Source of the DNA: Manduca sexta
Taxonomy: Eukaryota; Arthropoda; Insecta; Lepidoptera; Sphingidae
DNA: 64,000 bases
Direction: 5' to 3'
Assembly: GCF_014839805.1 (NCBI RefSeq)
Contig: NC_051141.1
Span: forward strand, 18,670,777-18,734,776
In this document: piece by piece, positions 12,115-24,290 of the stretch
Layout: every line of letters begins with the position of its first letter
Numbering within the stretch: the stretch's first letter is position 1
Position numbers and translations under genes: made by a program
The notes under the pieces: model-generated
Databases searched by the model: none
Told to the model about the DNA's origin: nothing
The model's input: the letters and a program-made list of their open reading frames with translations, nothing else

Positions 12115-12405
12115 ACTTTGAATGACGAGACGAGCTTGCAGGTCGCCGGATGGTAAGCGATACGACCGACCATAAATAGTAGAAACACCAACCAACACCT
12201 TGAATTGCAAAGTATTGTTTGGTATTCCACTGAGCTCGCCATTTTGAGACATGAGATGTTTAATCTGCTCATGTCTATTAGTTACACTGGCTACAATATT
12301 TTCCAAACCGGAACACAACAGTGACTGCATACTGCTTGGCGACACAAATAGACATGGCGATGGTACCTACCCAAGCGGAGTCTCACATGAGAAACCTACC
12401 ATCAG
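12115..12405 (-). mobile_element. Repeat family B, minus strand
   Basis: Complement of the family: GACGAGCTTGCAGGTCGCC at the 3' end, AAAGTATTGTTTGGTATTCC in the middle, GGTACCTACCCAAGCGG near the 5' end. The 98-codon frame at 12049-12345 is part of it. Confidence 0.8.
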
Positions 12406-12750
12406 TAAATGATCTCCATCTCCCGTACCCGATCATCCACAATATTAGTTGTAGTTCAACATAGATAAAACATAGTTATATTGTTTTAAAGCGTCATCCC
12501 GCGAGTGAGATTTCGCCCTTCAATAGATTTATGGAACGCAATCACTTTTACATTAGTATCAGAATTGAACCCGAGGCTTGTTATTCGCCATTACTACAAT
12601 TCATACTTGCTGATATTGCAATTTATTTTTTATATACAATTGCTTAATAACCTCTCCATCAAAATAACATCGACAGTTAAAAATAAACGTCCATGGACAC
12701 CACAAAACCACACAAAGAAATGTGTTTATTGAAACAATACCAATTATATA

Positions 12751-12948
12751 TCTATATATAAAACAAAGCCTTCTTCTCTGTCTGTCTGTATGTTATCGAT
12801 TTTCTGAAAACCTACTGAACGGATTTTTATGAAATTTGGTATGGAGATAGTTTAAGACTCTGGAAAGGTTATAGGCTACTTTTTATCTCGGGAAAATATA
12901 TAGCGGGACCCGAAAAACTTCATGAGGGCGAAACCGCGAGCAAAAACA
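12751..12948 (+). mobile_element. Helitron-like fragment
   Basis: Starts TCTATATATAAAACAAAGCC. Contains CTACTGAACGGATTTTTATG and GGTATGGAGATAG, and ends near GGGCGAAACCGCGAGCAAAA without a CTAG. Confidence 0.65.
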
Positions 12949-13275
12949 AAGTACGCAATAAATACAACATAAATAAAGATGAAAACACGGAGGAAGAACA
13001 CAGTGACCCCATCACACGTGCAGGTAGAACGCGCGTGAGCATAATAATAAACCACACGTTACTTTGTTACTGAGAACTTGAGTTCAAATGCAGATTCGCT
13101 AACTCGCCGGTGGAGACGTTCGCAGACAGCGTACAGACGATGCAGGTACAGTCACCGACATAATACGTCAAACAAATTCCAAACTACAAAGCACCTATAC
13201 ATTTACGTGTTCTTACCAATTTTTTTTCTAATTATAGATAAAATAAAAAGGACTTTAGTTAACTTTATACAAATT

Positions 13276-13635
13276 CTAGCTGACCCGGCCAACTTAGTAC
13301 CGCCTAACAGTCGACATATTGACATTAATATTTATACGATACCAACGTCACTCAATTGTTTTGTCTTCCCGGAACCCCTCCACTAACACTTAAACTTTAT
13401 GGTATGGTATTAAAGTTCAAATTGTCTTTTAAGTATTATTACGAATCTTTTGTATAGGAATATACATAAGTGTTGTTTTTAGACTTTTTCAGGCAATCAT
13501 TTAAATTTTTCTCTCCGTAAGAACCATCCTCGTACTTCAAGGAATATTATAAAAAATAATTAGCGAAATCGGTTCAGCTGCTCTCGAGATGTGCGTATAG
13601 CAACGATTCAGCGATTCATTTTTATATCATATATT
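13276..13635 (-). mobile_element. Helitron-like element, CTAGCTGACCC family, copy 1
   Basis: The minus strand ends GGGTCAGCTAG at 13276 and starts near 13635 (TATAAAAATGAATCGCTG). The segment CCCGGAACCCCTCCACTAAC to CAGCTGCTCTCGAGAT is shared with 52970-53271. The base after CTAG is A instead of the expected T. Confidence 0.7.
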
Positions 13636-14675
13636 TTCAATGAGACCTGACGTGTATGGAGATTTGGAGTTTCGAATAGTTGTGTTCGTATGTGTATAGT
13701 GGCGAAGGATCCTTTTAACGCGATTCCTGCCGGCTTTCCTTTCGTAATTTATGTAAAATGTACTTATCGTTACAACGATTTCCAGACCGCAGTGATACAT
13801 ATTATTAGAACCCTTTAATTGCGTCGGCTTCTTTTTCTGAAAATTTCATCCGCTGCTATATTAAATAATAAAAATATGTAGATAATCTACTATGACTATA
13901 GTATTAATTCTTATAAAGAGAAAAACGTAGTATTTGTGGGAGACCTTCGAGGAACGAACCTATTGCTACAAAATTGTTATTTTTCAATTTCGTTAATCTT
14001 CGAGTTAAATATTATTATGATCTTATTCTAGAAAAATACCTCGGCGCAATTTCTTAATAATCTGTTTTATTTTTTTCTTTCAACAACTCCTACACAGGGC
14101 TTTATTAACAGCTTCATCCCTCATTAATTTTAAAAGTATTACGTGGAATGCGTTGGCATCACGTTAAAGCTACATAAACATGGATTAAAAAAACCTAACA
14201 CAAAAATAAAACAACATTAAATCCATTAAATCATTTTTACACCACAATTTCTATATAAAATTTCAGTAAAATGTACTCTAGAAGCTCTTAATGTATGAGG
14301 GCGTTTATAATCGAAATACGCGCGATATTTCCCGACGGCTCGGCCGCGGCGCATCCGAAGAAATCTAGTTTCGAGCACAATAAAGCGAGGACAGATTGCG
14401 CACTTCCGCGCCGCTCTGGTATATGACTATTTCGCAAAGTAAAGATACGTTACAAAATTGTTTTTACGATATATTATGATTTTACCTGTCTCATCAGCTT
14501 TATTATTCATCTTAAAACATACATTCATATATTTTTGATAGAATATATTCAGACAAACGAAACGGTAAACTTTTTAACATTTCGTAAACACTATTAATCT
14601 TACTTATAAACTCGTCCCATGTCATCAATTGCTTTGCCACCAATAAACAAAAAAAAAAAAACTTATAATCTTGTC

Positions 14676-14760
14676 TTAGCGTTAAGAGGTGGTTAAGCAT
14701 TGTTTAAATAGCTGTCAAAATTAAACATCGCCGGTGATATAAAGTTTAAGAGCAGAATAG
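14676..14760. repeat. Short interspersed repeat shared with 22110-22190
   Basis: TTAGCGTTAAGAGGTGGTTA, AGC/GA-ATTG-TTAAATA, CTGTCAAAA, CACCGGT-like end. The same order occurs at 22110-22190 in the same orientation. The family is unknown to me. Confidence 0.6.
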
Positions 14761-15328
14761 CCAAGCCGTAAATGAGCATAGCTTTGCGATTTTTTATAAT
14801 AAGAGTGTTTTTCTTATTTAAATAAATAGTAATATTCGTATAAATATCTAGGTATTTGATATTGTGTGTCCAATACTCAAGACTGTAAGGGGTATGGCAT
14901 ATTTTTCACACGAGTGAACGAGATAAGCTTGCTCGTTGTATAACTCGTCCAACTGTCAGTACTGTCTACAACATGGATGTAACTCGGAACATTACATTTA
15001 CACAGTGTGCCAACTACAATACATTACCTATTTATACAGGTGAGCAGAGGAAGTTATCAGTAATCATAAAATAACATCAAAATTCATAACATGAGCGAAC
15101 AAAATAGGAAAAATAACCAAACAATAATGTGAATTTTATTTTTCACAAAGAACATTCAATTCAACGTAACAAAATAACATATTCATGGTTAATTTTTTTT
15201 TATTATAATCTATATATTAATACGTTAACACGAAACTTTGTACTCCTTTTTAGGAATATTATGCGCACGGAGTGGGATTTAGTATGATTGAAATTAATAT
15301 AGAGGAGCGCGGAATAAATTATGCATAA

Positions 15329-15598
15329 CTAGCTAGCTTTTGCTTGCGACTTCGCCCGCGTGAAGGAGTTTTCCGGAATAAATATGTTTTCCGACTTACT
15401 TGCTTGTATCGTTATATTATGACCAAATTACACAAAATCATTATAAATTGTAGCCTATGTGTTATTCTGATGTATAACCAATATTACTTTAAAGTTTCAT
15501 CCAAATCCGTTCAGTAGTTTTTTGGTGAAAGAGGAACAAACATACATACATACATACATCCATCCTCACAAACGTTCGCATTTATAATATTAGTAGGA
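15329..15598 (-). mobile_element. Helitron-like element, TCCTACTAATATTATAA family, copy 1
   Basis: The minus strand starts TCCTACTAATATTATAAATG after an A at 15599 and ends CGCGGGCGAAGTCGC-type hairpin, AAAAGCTAGCTAG. The repeated CTAG leaves the 3' end ambiguous by four bases (15329 or 15333); only the former is followed by T. Near-identical family member at 61164-61424. Confidence 0.8.
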
Positions 15599-16606
15599 TA
15601 CGTGTTAAACATATATTAAATTTGACGGTTGAATTTCGAACAAATTAAAACAAACGTGATTTAATGTAATAAGAATTGTTATAATTTTATAATACCTAAC
15701 AGTTATCACATATGATTTTGTACCCTAACACAACAGGCATGCGAATCATAAATAAACGCGAACACCACAGAACACAGTAACCCAATGATTACGCTGAAAT
15801 TAATTACAGAATATACGTGTTCCCTCGTTCGTACAACTTGGGGTCCTTCAAGCGGAGCGTGAAAAACAATTAAGCAGGCCGGCATAATTGGGTTGCTGTC
15901 CGGGGATGTTTATCTCTTGACGGTCATATTTTTGGGCATCATCACTTACCATCACATGCTAAAATGGCACTATGCCGTGCCCACGATAAAAAAAAAAAAC
16001 ATAACCGCAAACGCCAATTAATTTTGTCTAATCATAATTATGCCACAATTTTTCGTATGTTATTTATTGGACCGGTTATAATGACCTTGAAACAACGTTT
16101 TTTCAAGATGTTTGATGCTTGTTTTGAGCCTTAATAGTTTGGACTGTGCCTACCCTTAAGGTATGGATTAAGTATTTCACAGGTACCATACAGGCTAACG
16201 AGGGGAGCAGGGAAGGGTTATTGTTAAATGATTTAGGTGAATTGTCATTACTTTTGTATGATTAATTTCATTTTCAAATAATCCAGATTTCAAATGATAA
16301 TTCGGTAGAAACCTTTGGGTTATAATCACAAGACCAATCTAATATTTGATCACCCTGTATTATCGATATTAAGTCGTAATCTATTGTGCTGTTTAAAACA
16401 ACTGACGCTGTATAAAGAAAATTCATTTTGAAATCCATGCGACTCGATTGGCAGTAAGGTCCACAGTCGAAAGCTTTAACGCATCGTTTGAATGAGGTTC
16501 AATTTCCTGCTAGTGACTGGTCGCGATAGCATTAGCGCATGCAGGGAAAACCCGACAAACCGACTTAATGCTTTATAATAAATGCGGACGCGTCATTTAT
16601 ATTAGA

Positions 16607-16772
16607 CTAGGTTTTGCTCGCGGCTTTGCTTTGACAGTTTTCCCAGGGTCTTGTGTTTCCCAGAGTCCAAACTGTCTACATATCAAATTTCATTGACATC
16701 CGATTGGTAGCTTTTTGATTGTCGTGGTCAGACAGAAAGACGCGACGATTGACTTTGTTTTATAATATATAC
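16607..16772 (-). mobile_element. Helitron-like fragment (CTAG 3' end, TATTATAAAACAAAG 5' part)
   Basis: Minus strand: TATATTATAAAACAAAGTC near 16770 to a CGCGAGCAAAACCTAG end at 16607. A degenerate relative of the 3' part of the 57463 element. Confidence 0.65.
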
Positions 16773-17303
16773 ATTAATTAAATTATGTATTAATATTATA
16801 TCCTAACGCTTCAATGCCCCGTGGACTTGAGTCTAGACAAAGATGTAGTATTTATAGTTCATAGAGATAATTGTCACATTGTTTTGCTTTACACAAACCT
16901 TTGTAGAATCTAAATTGTGGCAAAATATTAACAATCCCTAGTAAGTCATGATATTCTAGTAATGAGATATACAGTGCAGATTTTCAAGGTTATTAAAAGA
17001 GCCAAACAAAGCTCGCGTTTCTTTAAAAATGATGTAGAGTTTTATGCAATTTCTATTCTTAAAAGCTCTCAAAATTCAGTCTCTTGACCATTATAAGCAA
17101 CAGGGTCGATAAGAGTAAAAGAAAACGATTGTGCATAAATTACCCATTTTCTTGTAGATATAATCTATGAATACAGATCCTAATGCCTTCAGATATTACG
17201 GAAAATCCCTTAAAAAGGTTTCTTGCAGCTTCGTTAGCGTAAGGTCTGTACTTACTACCCTATCTCAAAAGTCCGCTCAGTATTTCATCGATGGACTCTA
17301 CAT

Positions 17304-17806
17304 TAGTGGTGAAGGGTGAAATTTTCCTAAACACAACATATACTAATAATACGCAATACGGTCTGCAGATCTTTCTAATGAAAATTATATTTTATATAAA
17401 TTACTTAAGGGATAGCCTAGATATATAGCGCTATAGCCTAGTTGGGTGTGGAACGGACTGACAAGACGAATGTCCGCAGGTTCAAATGCCAAGGGCACAC
17501 ACCTCTGACTTTTCTAAAATCATGTGTGTATTCTTTGTGAATTTATCGTTCGCTTTAACGGTGAAGGAAAACATCGTGAGGAAACCTGCACATCTGAGAA
17601 GTTCTCTATAGGAATTTCAAAGGTGTGTGAAGTCTACCAATCCGCACTAGGCCAGCGTGGTGGACTAAGGCCTAATCCCTCTCAGTAGTAGCGGAGGCCC
17701 GTGCTCAGCAGTGGGCAAGTATATAATACAGGGCTGATATTATTATTACTTATTATTACTTAAGGGTGGCCGGTAGGAATCCGGTTATATGGACCGTTCG
17801 CCACTG
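17304..17806. mobile_element. hAT-type MITE interrupted by a SINE
   Basis: Left TIR TAGTGGTGAAGGG, right TIR complement CAGTGGCGAACGG. Imperfect 8 bp target duplication: CTCTACAT (17296-17303) and CTCTATCT (17807-17814). Removing the SINE and its duplication leaves about 148 bp, close to the 163 bp relative at 49094. Confidence 0.75.
17412..17754 (+). mobile_element. tRNA-headed SINE (family A) with 12 bp target duplication
   Basis: Head: TAGTTGGGTGTGG (box A-like) and GGTTCAAATGCC (box B-like). Body: TGAAGGAAAACATCGTGAGG. Tail: ATACAGGGCTGATATTATTA. The insertion is bracketed by ATTACTTAAGGG at 17400-17411 and 17755-17766. It has landed inside a hAT-type MITE (17304-17806). Confidence 0.9.
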
Positions 17807-18168
17807 CTCTATCTACGTTAACATTTCGACTGCTTTATATTTATTACGTTCAAGTGGAATGTCTCTTGCGTTATTTTAGTAGAGTAGAGTTGTAGAGCAG
17901 TGTAAGTATATACACCAGTATACTACAATGCTCGATATATAGCTATAGATAGAAAATAGTACATCAGCGATAAATCTTCATACTATATCTATAGCTATGT
18001 TAAACGATTATCTCTTTCTACTGTTGAGTACTATACACAGTATTTAATAACATATTGTATGCAGCAGTATCTAACTGTAAATATTAAGTATAAACAAAAA
18101 TAATCGCAATTATCTCTCTATCAGTGAACGTCAAACGACCAAGGTCTCGACTTCTTGCATATTTTGTA

Positions 18169-18420
18169 CTAGCTTTTGCTTGCAACTTCGCTCGCATGAA
18201 AGAATAACATAGAAAGCATGATAGAAAGTTGCATATGCCCTTTCCAGGCTCTTAAACTATCTCCATACCAAGTTTCCGTTGTTTTTCAGTTAGGCAGACA
18301 GTTGCGGCGGGGGACTTTGTTTTATAATATATTTTTTTGAACCGTTTAAGAGGAACAATTCCGTCATACATGTTTGTTGCGTAACTTTAACCGTTTACGC
18401 AGCGCACGCAACGAAAATTC
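18169..18420 (-). mobile_element. Helitron-like fragment related to 57463-58622
   Basis: Ends CTAG at 18169 (minus) and contains the GACTTTGTTTTATAATATA block and the following CCGTTTACGCAGCGCACGCA block (plus-strand reading) also present at 57650-57750. Truncated after about 250 bp. Confidence 0.7.
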
Positions 18421-18743
18421 ACAAAGGAATATAATTACATGGAACATTATGATTGAGCTGTATAGCTAAGTTATAAACTAGCAACATATTGCGCTTGGAC
18501 TTCCAGATGCGTTTCACTAGCGGTAGAGATTCAATAGTTATATACACATGAGCCAAAGCCCTGCAATCATCAAAATATGCTCAAGTCATTACGCCCTAAT
18601 TGTGGACACAGTAAAAGTCGCTTGCGGAAGTTGATCCAAATTTTCTTGCTAATCCAAATACGGCTTTTACATTTCATGAAGGAATTGGTTAGTCATAAAT
18701 TACACAGTCAGTGGAATTATTTATACCCCAAGTTGTTTTGATA

Positions 18744-18880
18744 GAACGTTACAATAACGTAACGCACCGCGTCGCGTTTAAGACTAGAATTTGACATACA
18801 GAATACCATTCTATATTAATCTCACGAAGACAACGTAATACGGCTGCGTTGTGGGTTTAAACTGTCATAGAATAGCAAGA
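18744..18880. mobile_element. Diverged MITE related to 6485-6667
   Basis: Shares AATAACGTAACGCA, ATACAGAATACCATTC, CTCACGAAGACAACGTAA and ACTGTCATAGAATA with the 6485 copy. The terminal repeats are not preserved. Confidence 0.6.
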
Positions 18881-19194
18881 TGATACTTTGTCCTACTATA
18901 AGGTGACTCGCCTATTCGCACTATTATATACCATTTAATGTGTCATACCAATGTAATCAGCATTTAGAGCACACACATGGGATCAGTGGCGGAATAAATA
19001 CATCTGTGTAATCACGGTGTCAATTAACACGTGCTGTCGCGTAGTTAAACGTGACACGGCTCCGATGTCGATCGGTAACGACATATCGTGTAGGCGTCGG
19101 GAGTCTAAAGCGAAGCTATACTTATGAATAGCAACAATAAATATTTAATTAACTGTTATTTGAATAACATCATTCAGTATATAAAGAGTCGTAT

Positions 19195-19472
19195 GTGAGT
19201 CCGCCTGTGTAGGTACCACTGCAATGTCTATTTCTGCCGCCCAGCAGCAGTGTGTAGTCACTGTTTTGTTCCGGTTTGAACGACGTTGTAACCAGTGTAA
19301 TTACATAATAAGACTTAACACCTCATGTCTCAGGATGTCGAGCGCAGTGGAATACCAAACAATACTTTTTAATTTAAGGTGTTTTATAGTGTTTCTACTG
19401 TTTTTGGGCGGTCGTGTCGCTCACCATCAGCCGAACGGCAAGCCCGTCTCGTCATTCAAGGCAATAAAAAAA
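19195..19472 (+). mobile_element. Interspersed repeat family B (SINE-like), full copy
   Basis: 5' AGTCCGCCTGTGTAGGTACC; middle ATACCAAACAATACTTT; 3' CGAACGGCAAGCCCGTC, then a poly-A run. The order and A-rich tail suit a SINE or a 3' retroelement end. The frames at 19224-19675 are readings of this repeat and are not annotated as genes. Confidence 0.8.
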
Positions 19473-19689
19473 AATGTAACAGTAACGCCTCTTCAGAAAA
19501 CGTGGGTAGTTTAAAATCGCTGATACCAACTTGGTCCCACGAAACTGCACGAGTCAACAGTTCAGGTTACGTTCCCACACCTCATTCGCAACATGTTATA
19601 TCACATGGGACGATTCGTATTATCCTGTATAGTAAAAACATATTATGTTTCACCTACCAGGGACACATATCGTGAAGGAAAGCTCGTCT

Positions 19690-21540
19690 ACATTTTTCTA
19701 ATTATTTTTACGTCGCAGCAAGTAGGTAATGTGAAATATACATAAACGTATTTTTAAATGGTATGTGTTCTGAAAAAAAGGGAGAAAAACTTATGAATGG
19801 TAACTCACGTTGTGAATTTTAGAAAAAAAGTATTATATATAATAAAACATTACATAACCATAATATAATGGGTAGTAAAGATTTTTTTTTAATGCCAGGT
19901 CCCAATCTATAACTGTACCCAAAAGCATCATACTATTATGACGCTACGAGATTTATAGACCAATTTACCTACATTAGAGTGTTATTACAGCACTGCTCTG
20001 TGTGCGCGTGCGCATGTAACAAATAACAGGTGACAAACGAGGGCTCGCGCACAGCGTATAATAGCATATATCGTATTATCAAAAAAAGTAAACAAGACAT
20101 AATCTAGAAAGTCTAGAACCTTCACCGTCCACATTTGATACATGTCAATTTCTCACAATTTTACGTTGCAGTTAAATAAAAAAAAAACGTGGCTCCCGTT
20201 ACAGTATTATAACGCATTTCAATTGCCCTTTGCTATAAAATATTGAAGGCCGCGCATGTTTACGCGAAAGTGGCTGACAGGCTGGCGGTTGGCAATAACC
20301 CACCACGAAGGAGGAAATGTGGGGTGGTCGCACCATATGAAGGGAACTTTATTATTCACAAAGCATTATCGGCACGCGATGAAAAGTCCAAGGCAGTGAC
20401 GTCATAGTTGCAATTAACTCTAACCTTATAAAAATAACATTTTTAATGGTGTTTATAAACGCATACGTATCACAAGTTTAATCCTAAAGGGGTTGACTGG
20501 AGCGTGACCTGTGGATTCGCGGTAAACTGACCTTGTATCAGAGTCAGGGGTTGTGTGACAGAGAAAGTGTAATTCGAAATATCTCATACACATTTAAGTT
20601 TTTTGAAAATGTGATAATGGATAACATAAGTGGATTCATATTGCAAAGTGCTTTCTGTTACATTAGCAAACAGTAAAATGGGCCAGGCTGTGGTAATCAT
20701 CCACCGCTGCGATTAATAAAACAATTTAATGGATACGTACGCAAATTGATTTAATTTCGTCATTATTTAGTTTGAAGTTACTTTATGAGACATTATTGTT
20801 TTGTTTCTTGTTAAAGCACCTTTATAAGTGATACAGTAATTTAAACTAAACTGCGCAATATGCATCGACTTTGTTAAAGTTTTCCATAATTTGATGTGCG
20901 TTATTTATGGGGTTTACCATAATTTGTAATTGACCTTATAGATACTTGATTTAATGCCACATAATAAAAAAGTAATGATTTTCATCAACATATTAATTGA
21001 AGCTCACGTCCCGTGAAAAGCATTCCAGCTACAAATTTCCTTAAATTATCTTCCTCCAATTATCTTTTTAACGACATGGTCTATCTGTGAGTCAAATTTC
21101 GTCTAAATCCGTTTAAATTTCCTGCATTTAATTCTAATAAATATCCAAACATTTTCACAATTTTATGCATATAATATTTTAAGAAAAGTAAGTCCATACG
21201 CAATCGTCGGACACGATACTGCAGTATGAAGTCTACACTGATGGATCAGATTTAACTATTTATTTATTGATGTGTACGTGATGTGTAATTTCACATCGGT
21301 TTGATGGTTAAACGTGTTTATCTAAATAATAAAAAAATTGATACAATTTAATGATAATTATACGTAAAAGAACAAAAGACCGATTTTTGCACATTCGCAC
21401 GTGTAGTGTAAACCAAACTGATCAAAATATTTATACACCCGCTCTTATTATTTATATCTATGGATTGCGTAATTCTTAACTAGGCGTATGGTTCCATGGT
21501 TAAAGTTCATCGCAAGCATGTTTAAAATACCTTACAGATA
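19690..21540. other. Stretch without recognised genes
   Basis: AT-rich DNA. It contains GTGACGTCATAG (CRE-like) at about 20397, a GC-richer patch at 20260-20340, and a decayed Helitron- or RTE-like trace at about 21060-21180 (GTCAAATTTCGTCTAAATCC). I searched it for the next exon of the minus-strand gene without success. Confidence 0.45.
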
Positions 21541-21660
21541 CAGTTGTTCAAAGTAGAAGAATTAACATACACCTTCGTATAAGAGACACATTTAAATATA
21601 TGAGTACATATTCTTTGTGCAGCTGGCTGTTGAATAAAAATTTACAAATAATGTACTCAC

Positions 21661-21912
21661 TTTCAGTGGTATTAGCGGTGTTGTTCGCTTCAGCGTTTCC
21701 GGGCGGGCTGACTGCGAGAGTGGGAGGCGCGGGCGTGGATGCAACCGCTGGGTCCTTGGAAACGGCAGCGGCAGGCACTGCGGGGGTAACGTTGGCCGCG
21801 GGGGCCGCGGGGGCAGGGGCGGGGACGTCGCGCCGCTCCCTGTCCAGCGTTACGATATCATGCCGGTGGAAGTTCAGGCTCCTGCCTTGCACCAGATACT
21901 CTTCATTCCATG
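21661..21912 (-). CDS. Exon 2 of the same gene: furin-type site plus Pro/Ala-rich, N-glycosylation-rich segment
   Basis: The minus-strand exon is bounded by an acceptor (TTTGGTTGCAG before 21912) and a donor (A|GTGAGTAC after 21661). It has two leading bases, 83 codons and one trailing base. Joined to exon 1 it gives residues 29-112. Residues 30-57 (starting WNEEYLVQGRSLNF) contain several charged residues and end in DRERRD; RERR at 53-56 fits the furin consensus R-X-R/K-R. Residues 58-100 are dominated by Pro, Ala, Val and Thr (PAPAPAAP, STPAPPTLAVSPP). Sequons occur at N69 (NVT), N105 (NNT) and N109 (NTT). Such composition suits a mucin-like or stalk region of a secreted or type I membrane protein. 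GC content is far above the flanks, as expected for coding sequence here. The continuation lies at lower coordinates, and no third exon was found. I do not recognise the protein. Confidence 0.8.
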
Positions 21913-23008
21913 CTGCAACCAAATTAAATGATTATTATTATTGACGGCTGTAAAGAGCAGATTCGGGCGAGGTTGTTTGCGCACGTGTGTGGTTTATGAC
22001 AACCTTCAGGTTTCTTCGAAAAGTGATGCATAAGCTACGTGCCATGTCATTAAATATGTTCAAACAAAACTGCATAATATGACAGACGTACATTATAAGC
22101 TTACTTATAAACTTCTTTTAGCGTTAAGAGGTGGTTGAGAATTGCTTAAATAACTGTCAAAAACATCACCGGTCTCCTAGTTTAAACCTTATAAAGAGGC
22201 ACGATGGCGGGTTTTGACTTACAGCTGATAGAGAAAATTTGTGTCTTAACTAAATATACCTTTGCCAACTTTTTTGAAGTAAGATTGTAAGCACAAGAGC
22301 GTTGACTATAATCAGAGTCACTACACCTCAAACGGGGATTCGATTAGAAAGAAATCTTGTAGAAGTCGATTTTCGAAAGCATTTTTTATAGTTTAAACAA
22401 TCACGAAAAAACGGACTTCAGCAAATTTTTTATTTGCAAGACTTGCGGCAAGTCGCGCGAATATACAATCTATTCAAATATTGCCGCTAGTCATGCATCC
22501 AGAAGTTCTTGACGATAGGTATATTGTTGCAAGAACTTGCTATTATAAACTTATCATTGTAATTTTGTATGCTCAGCGATACAACCTACAAGATATAAAC
22601 AATTGTCATACAAACATAATTTGTAGTTTGAAATAAATATCAAACATATAAAAATATTTGACTGTTATCAAACTACGAGAACTCGTTATTTTTAAACAGT
22701 ATTATAGTTGTTTAATGAATTTATTTTATGTTTTACTTCGTATCCTAATCAAACATTAAACAAGTTCTGATGAATCCACTTAATGTTTTGAATTGTAAAT
22801 AGTTGAATTTTAATACAAATTTATATATTACAATTTTAAAAAGTTAAATCCTTCTGAATAAGACGTTGTCTATTTATAATTATCACTGGCGTTAATATAT
22901 ACTAATAATATTCCGTAACTACCGTTCAAAAACAATTCATATGTGATTCAAATAAAAGTATAAAATATTTACTATAGCACTTAAAAAACATCTTAAAATA
23001 TTCATAAC

Positions 23009-23060
23009 CAATGACGTCACGCGGCACGGCGCCTCACATTATTGGTAAACAAACAAGCAT
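23009..23060. promoter_or_regulatory. CCAAT/CRE/E-box cluster in intron 1
   Basis: CCAATGACGTCACGCGG fuses a CCAAT box with a full cAMP-response element (TGACGTCA). ATCACGTGAC, an E-box of the CACGTG class, follows about 25 bases later. The GC-richer island extends to about 23130. It lies 1.1 kb upstream of exon 2 on the minus strand, so an internal promoter or an enhancer is possible. Confidence 0.4.
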
Positions 23061-24130
23061 CACGTGACACGTTTCCTACAATCCTTCACGCTCGTTGCAC
23101 GCTGCTGTGGAGCGACAGAGAACTATACACAACTATGTACTGCCTTATGCGCCGTTGCAACTAATTGAGTAAGAATTCTTTTTCGGCTCGAATATTTACG
23201 CTGAGCATCAGTTTGCTAACACTGCTATATAATATAGTCATCTACTAACTAATTTAGATAGGAATATATACATTATAAAACCAGTCAAACAGAATTACTC
23301 TTCACACATATACGTTGGCCTTGTGTCGCGCGTGTTAATTAATTTTAACTAGGAACTTCGGGTCTTACTGTACCTACTTGAGTCTAATGTTTATGGATCA
23401 CAACTGTATGGGTGCGAGAAAAGACCTCTCGTCTACTCTTTGCGCTACAAAGGCTTGCACATGAAATAGTCTAGTCATGCTTTGCATCGTCATTCGAGTT
23501 TTATATTTTTTTTAAACGGGTCGCTCAACATTCATTAAAACAGATGTACATTGTGACAACATTGGACCAAGGTTCCTTGTTTTTGTTTCATTCGCCTCTC
23601 ACCAACACCGGCGACCTTCGACTGTGGTTTTCACCAATCGATTTCACTCCAGAACATTCTAGTAGATTAATTGATATTGCGCTTTTCCTCACCTATCTTA
23701 CATTGTTTAAGCATTTTAATTTTACCTAATCTGCAATATATTTTGCACTTGTGCATGACTATGTATAGGTACGGAATTACAATGCCTTCGTCAGTCATGA
23801 GGCATTAGATTTTAAGTCTCACAATGCATAGTCAGTCCTCCATATGCCCGTATGTTGTAACGTCGTTTAAGCCATAACGTGTGAAGAAATAAACAATAGG
23901 TATTACGTACCCAGTTCAAATGCATGCCCCATGCATACACCACAAGACAGACATCTAGGTGCCATCCTGATTTTCCTATTTAAGTAAAACGACACATCCG
24001 CTTGCTCGATACACGTCATCTGAACAATTGCAACAATTGGCAAACGGGATGTGTTCTTTCCGTTTATTTATTTCTGTTATACTAAATTACGTAGGTTAAA
24101 AAACTCGACCGTACCGAATAGATGAAATTG

Positions 24131-24290
24131 TGGCGATGGCTTACTGGGGACTGAAACGGATTGCCGAAACGCGAGGTAGCGGGTTCCCAAAGTTCGATCA
24201 CCGACTGACTTTTACGTATCCATTGAGTATGTAATGTTAACGAGGTAATTTATACATTATAAGGATAAGTCATACACGGGGCGTGTGGTC
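24131..24290 (+). mobile_element. tRNA-headed SINE-like remnant
   Basis: GGCGATGGCTTACTGGGGAC, then CGGATTGCCGAAACGCGAGG and GGTTCCCAAAGTTCG. A related head with AGCGATGGATTAGAG and GGCGGGTGCGATCCC is at about 25597-25670. The order suits a decayed SINE family. Confidence 0.4.

Noticed and set aside
12049..12345. 98-codon minus-strand frame
   Set aside because: Lies inside repeat family B and recurs with frame changes in the other copies.
21600..21944. Plus-strand open frame rich in Ala and Gly
   Set aside because: It is the antisense of the well-supported minus-strand exon 21661-21912, and its openness follows from the GC-rich exon.
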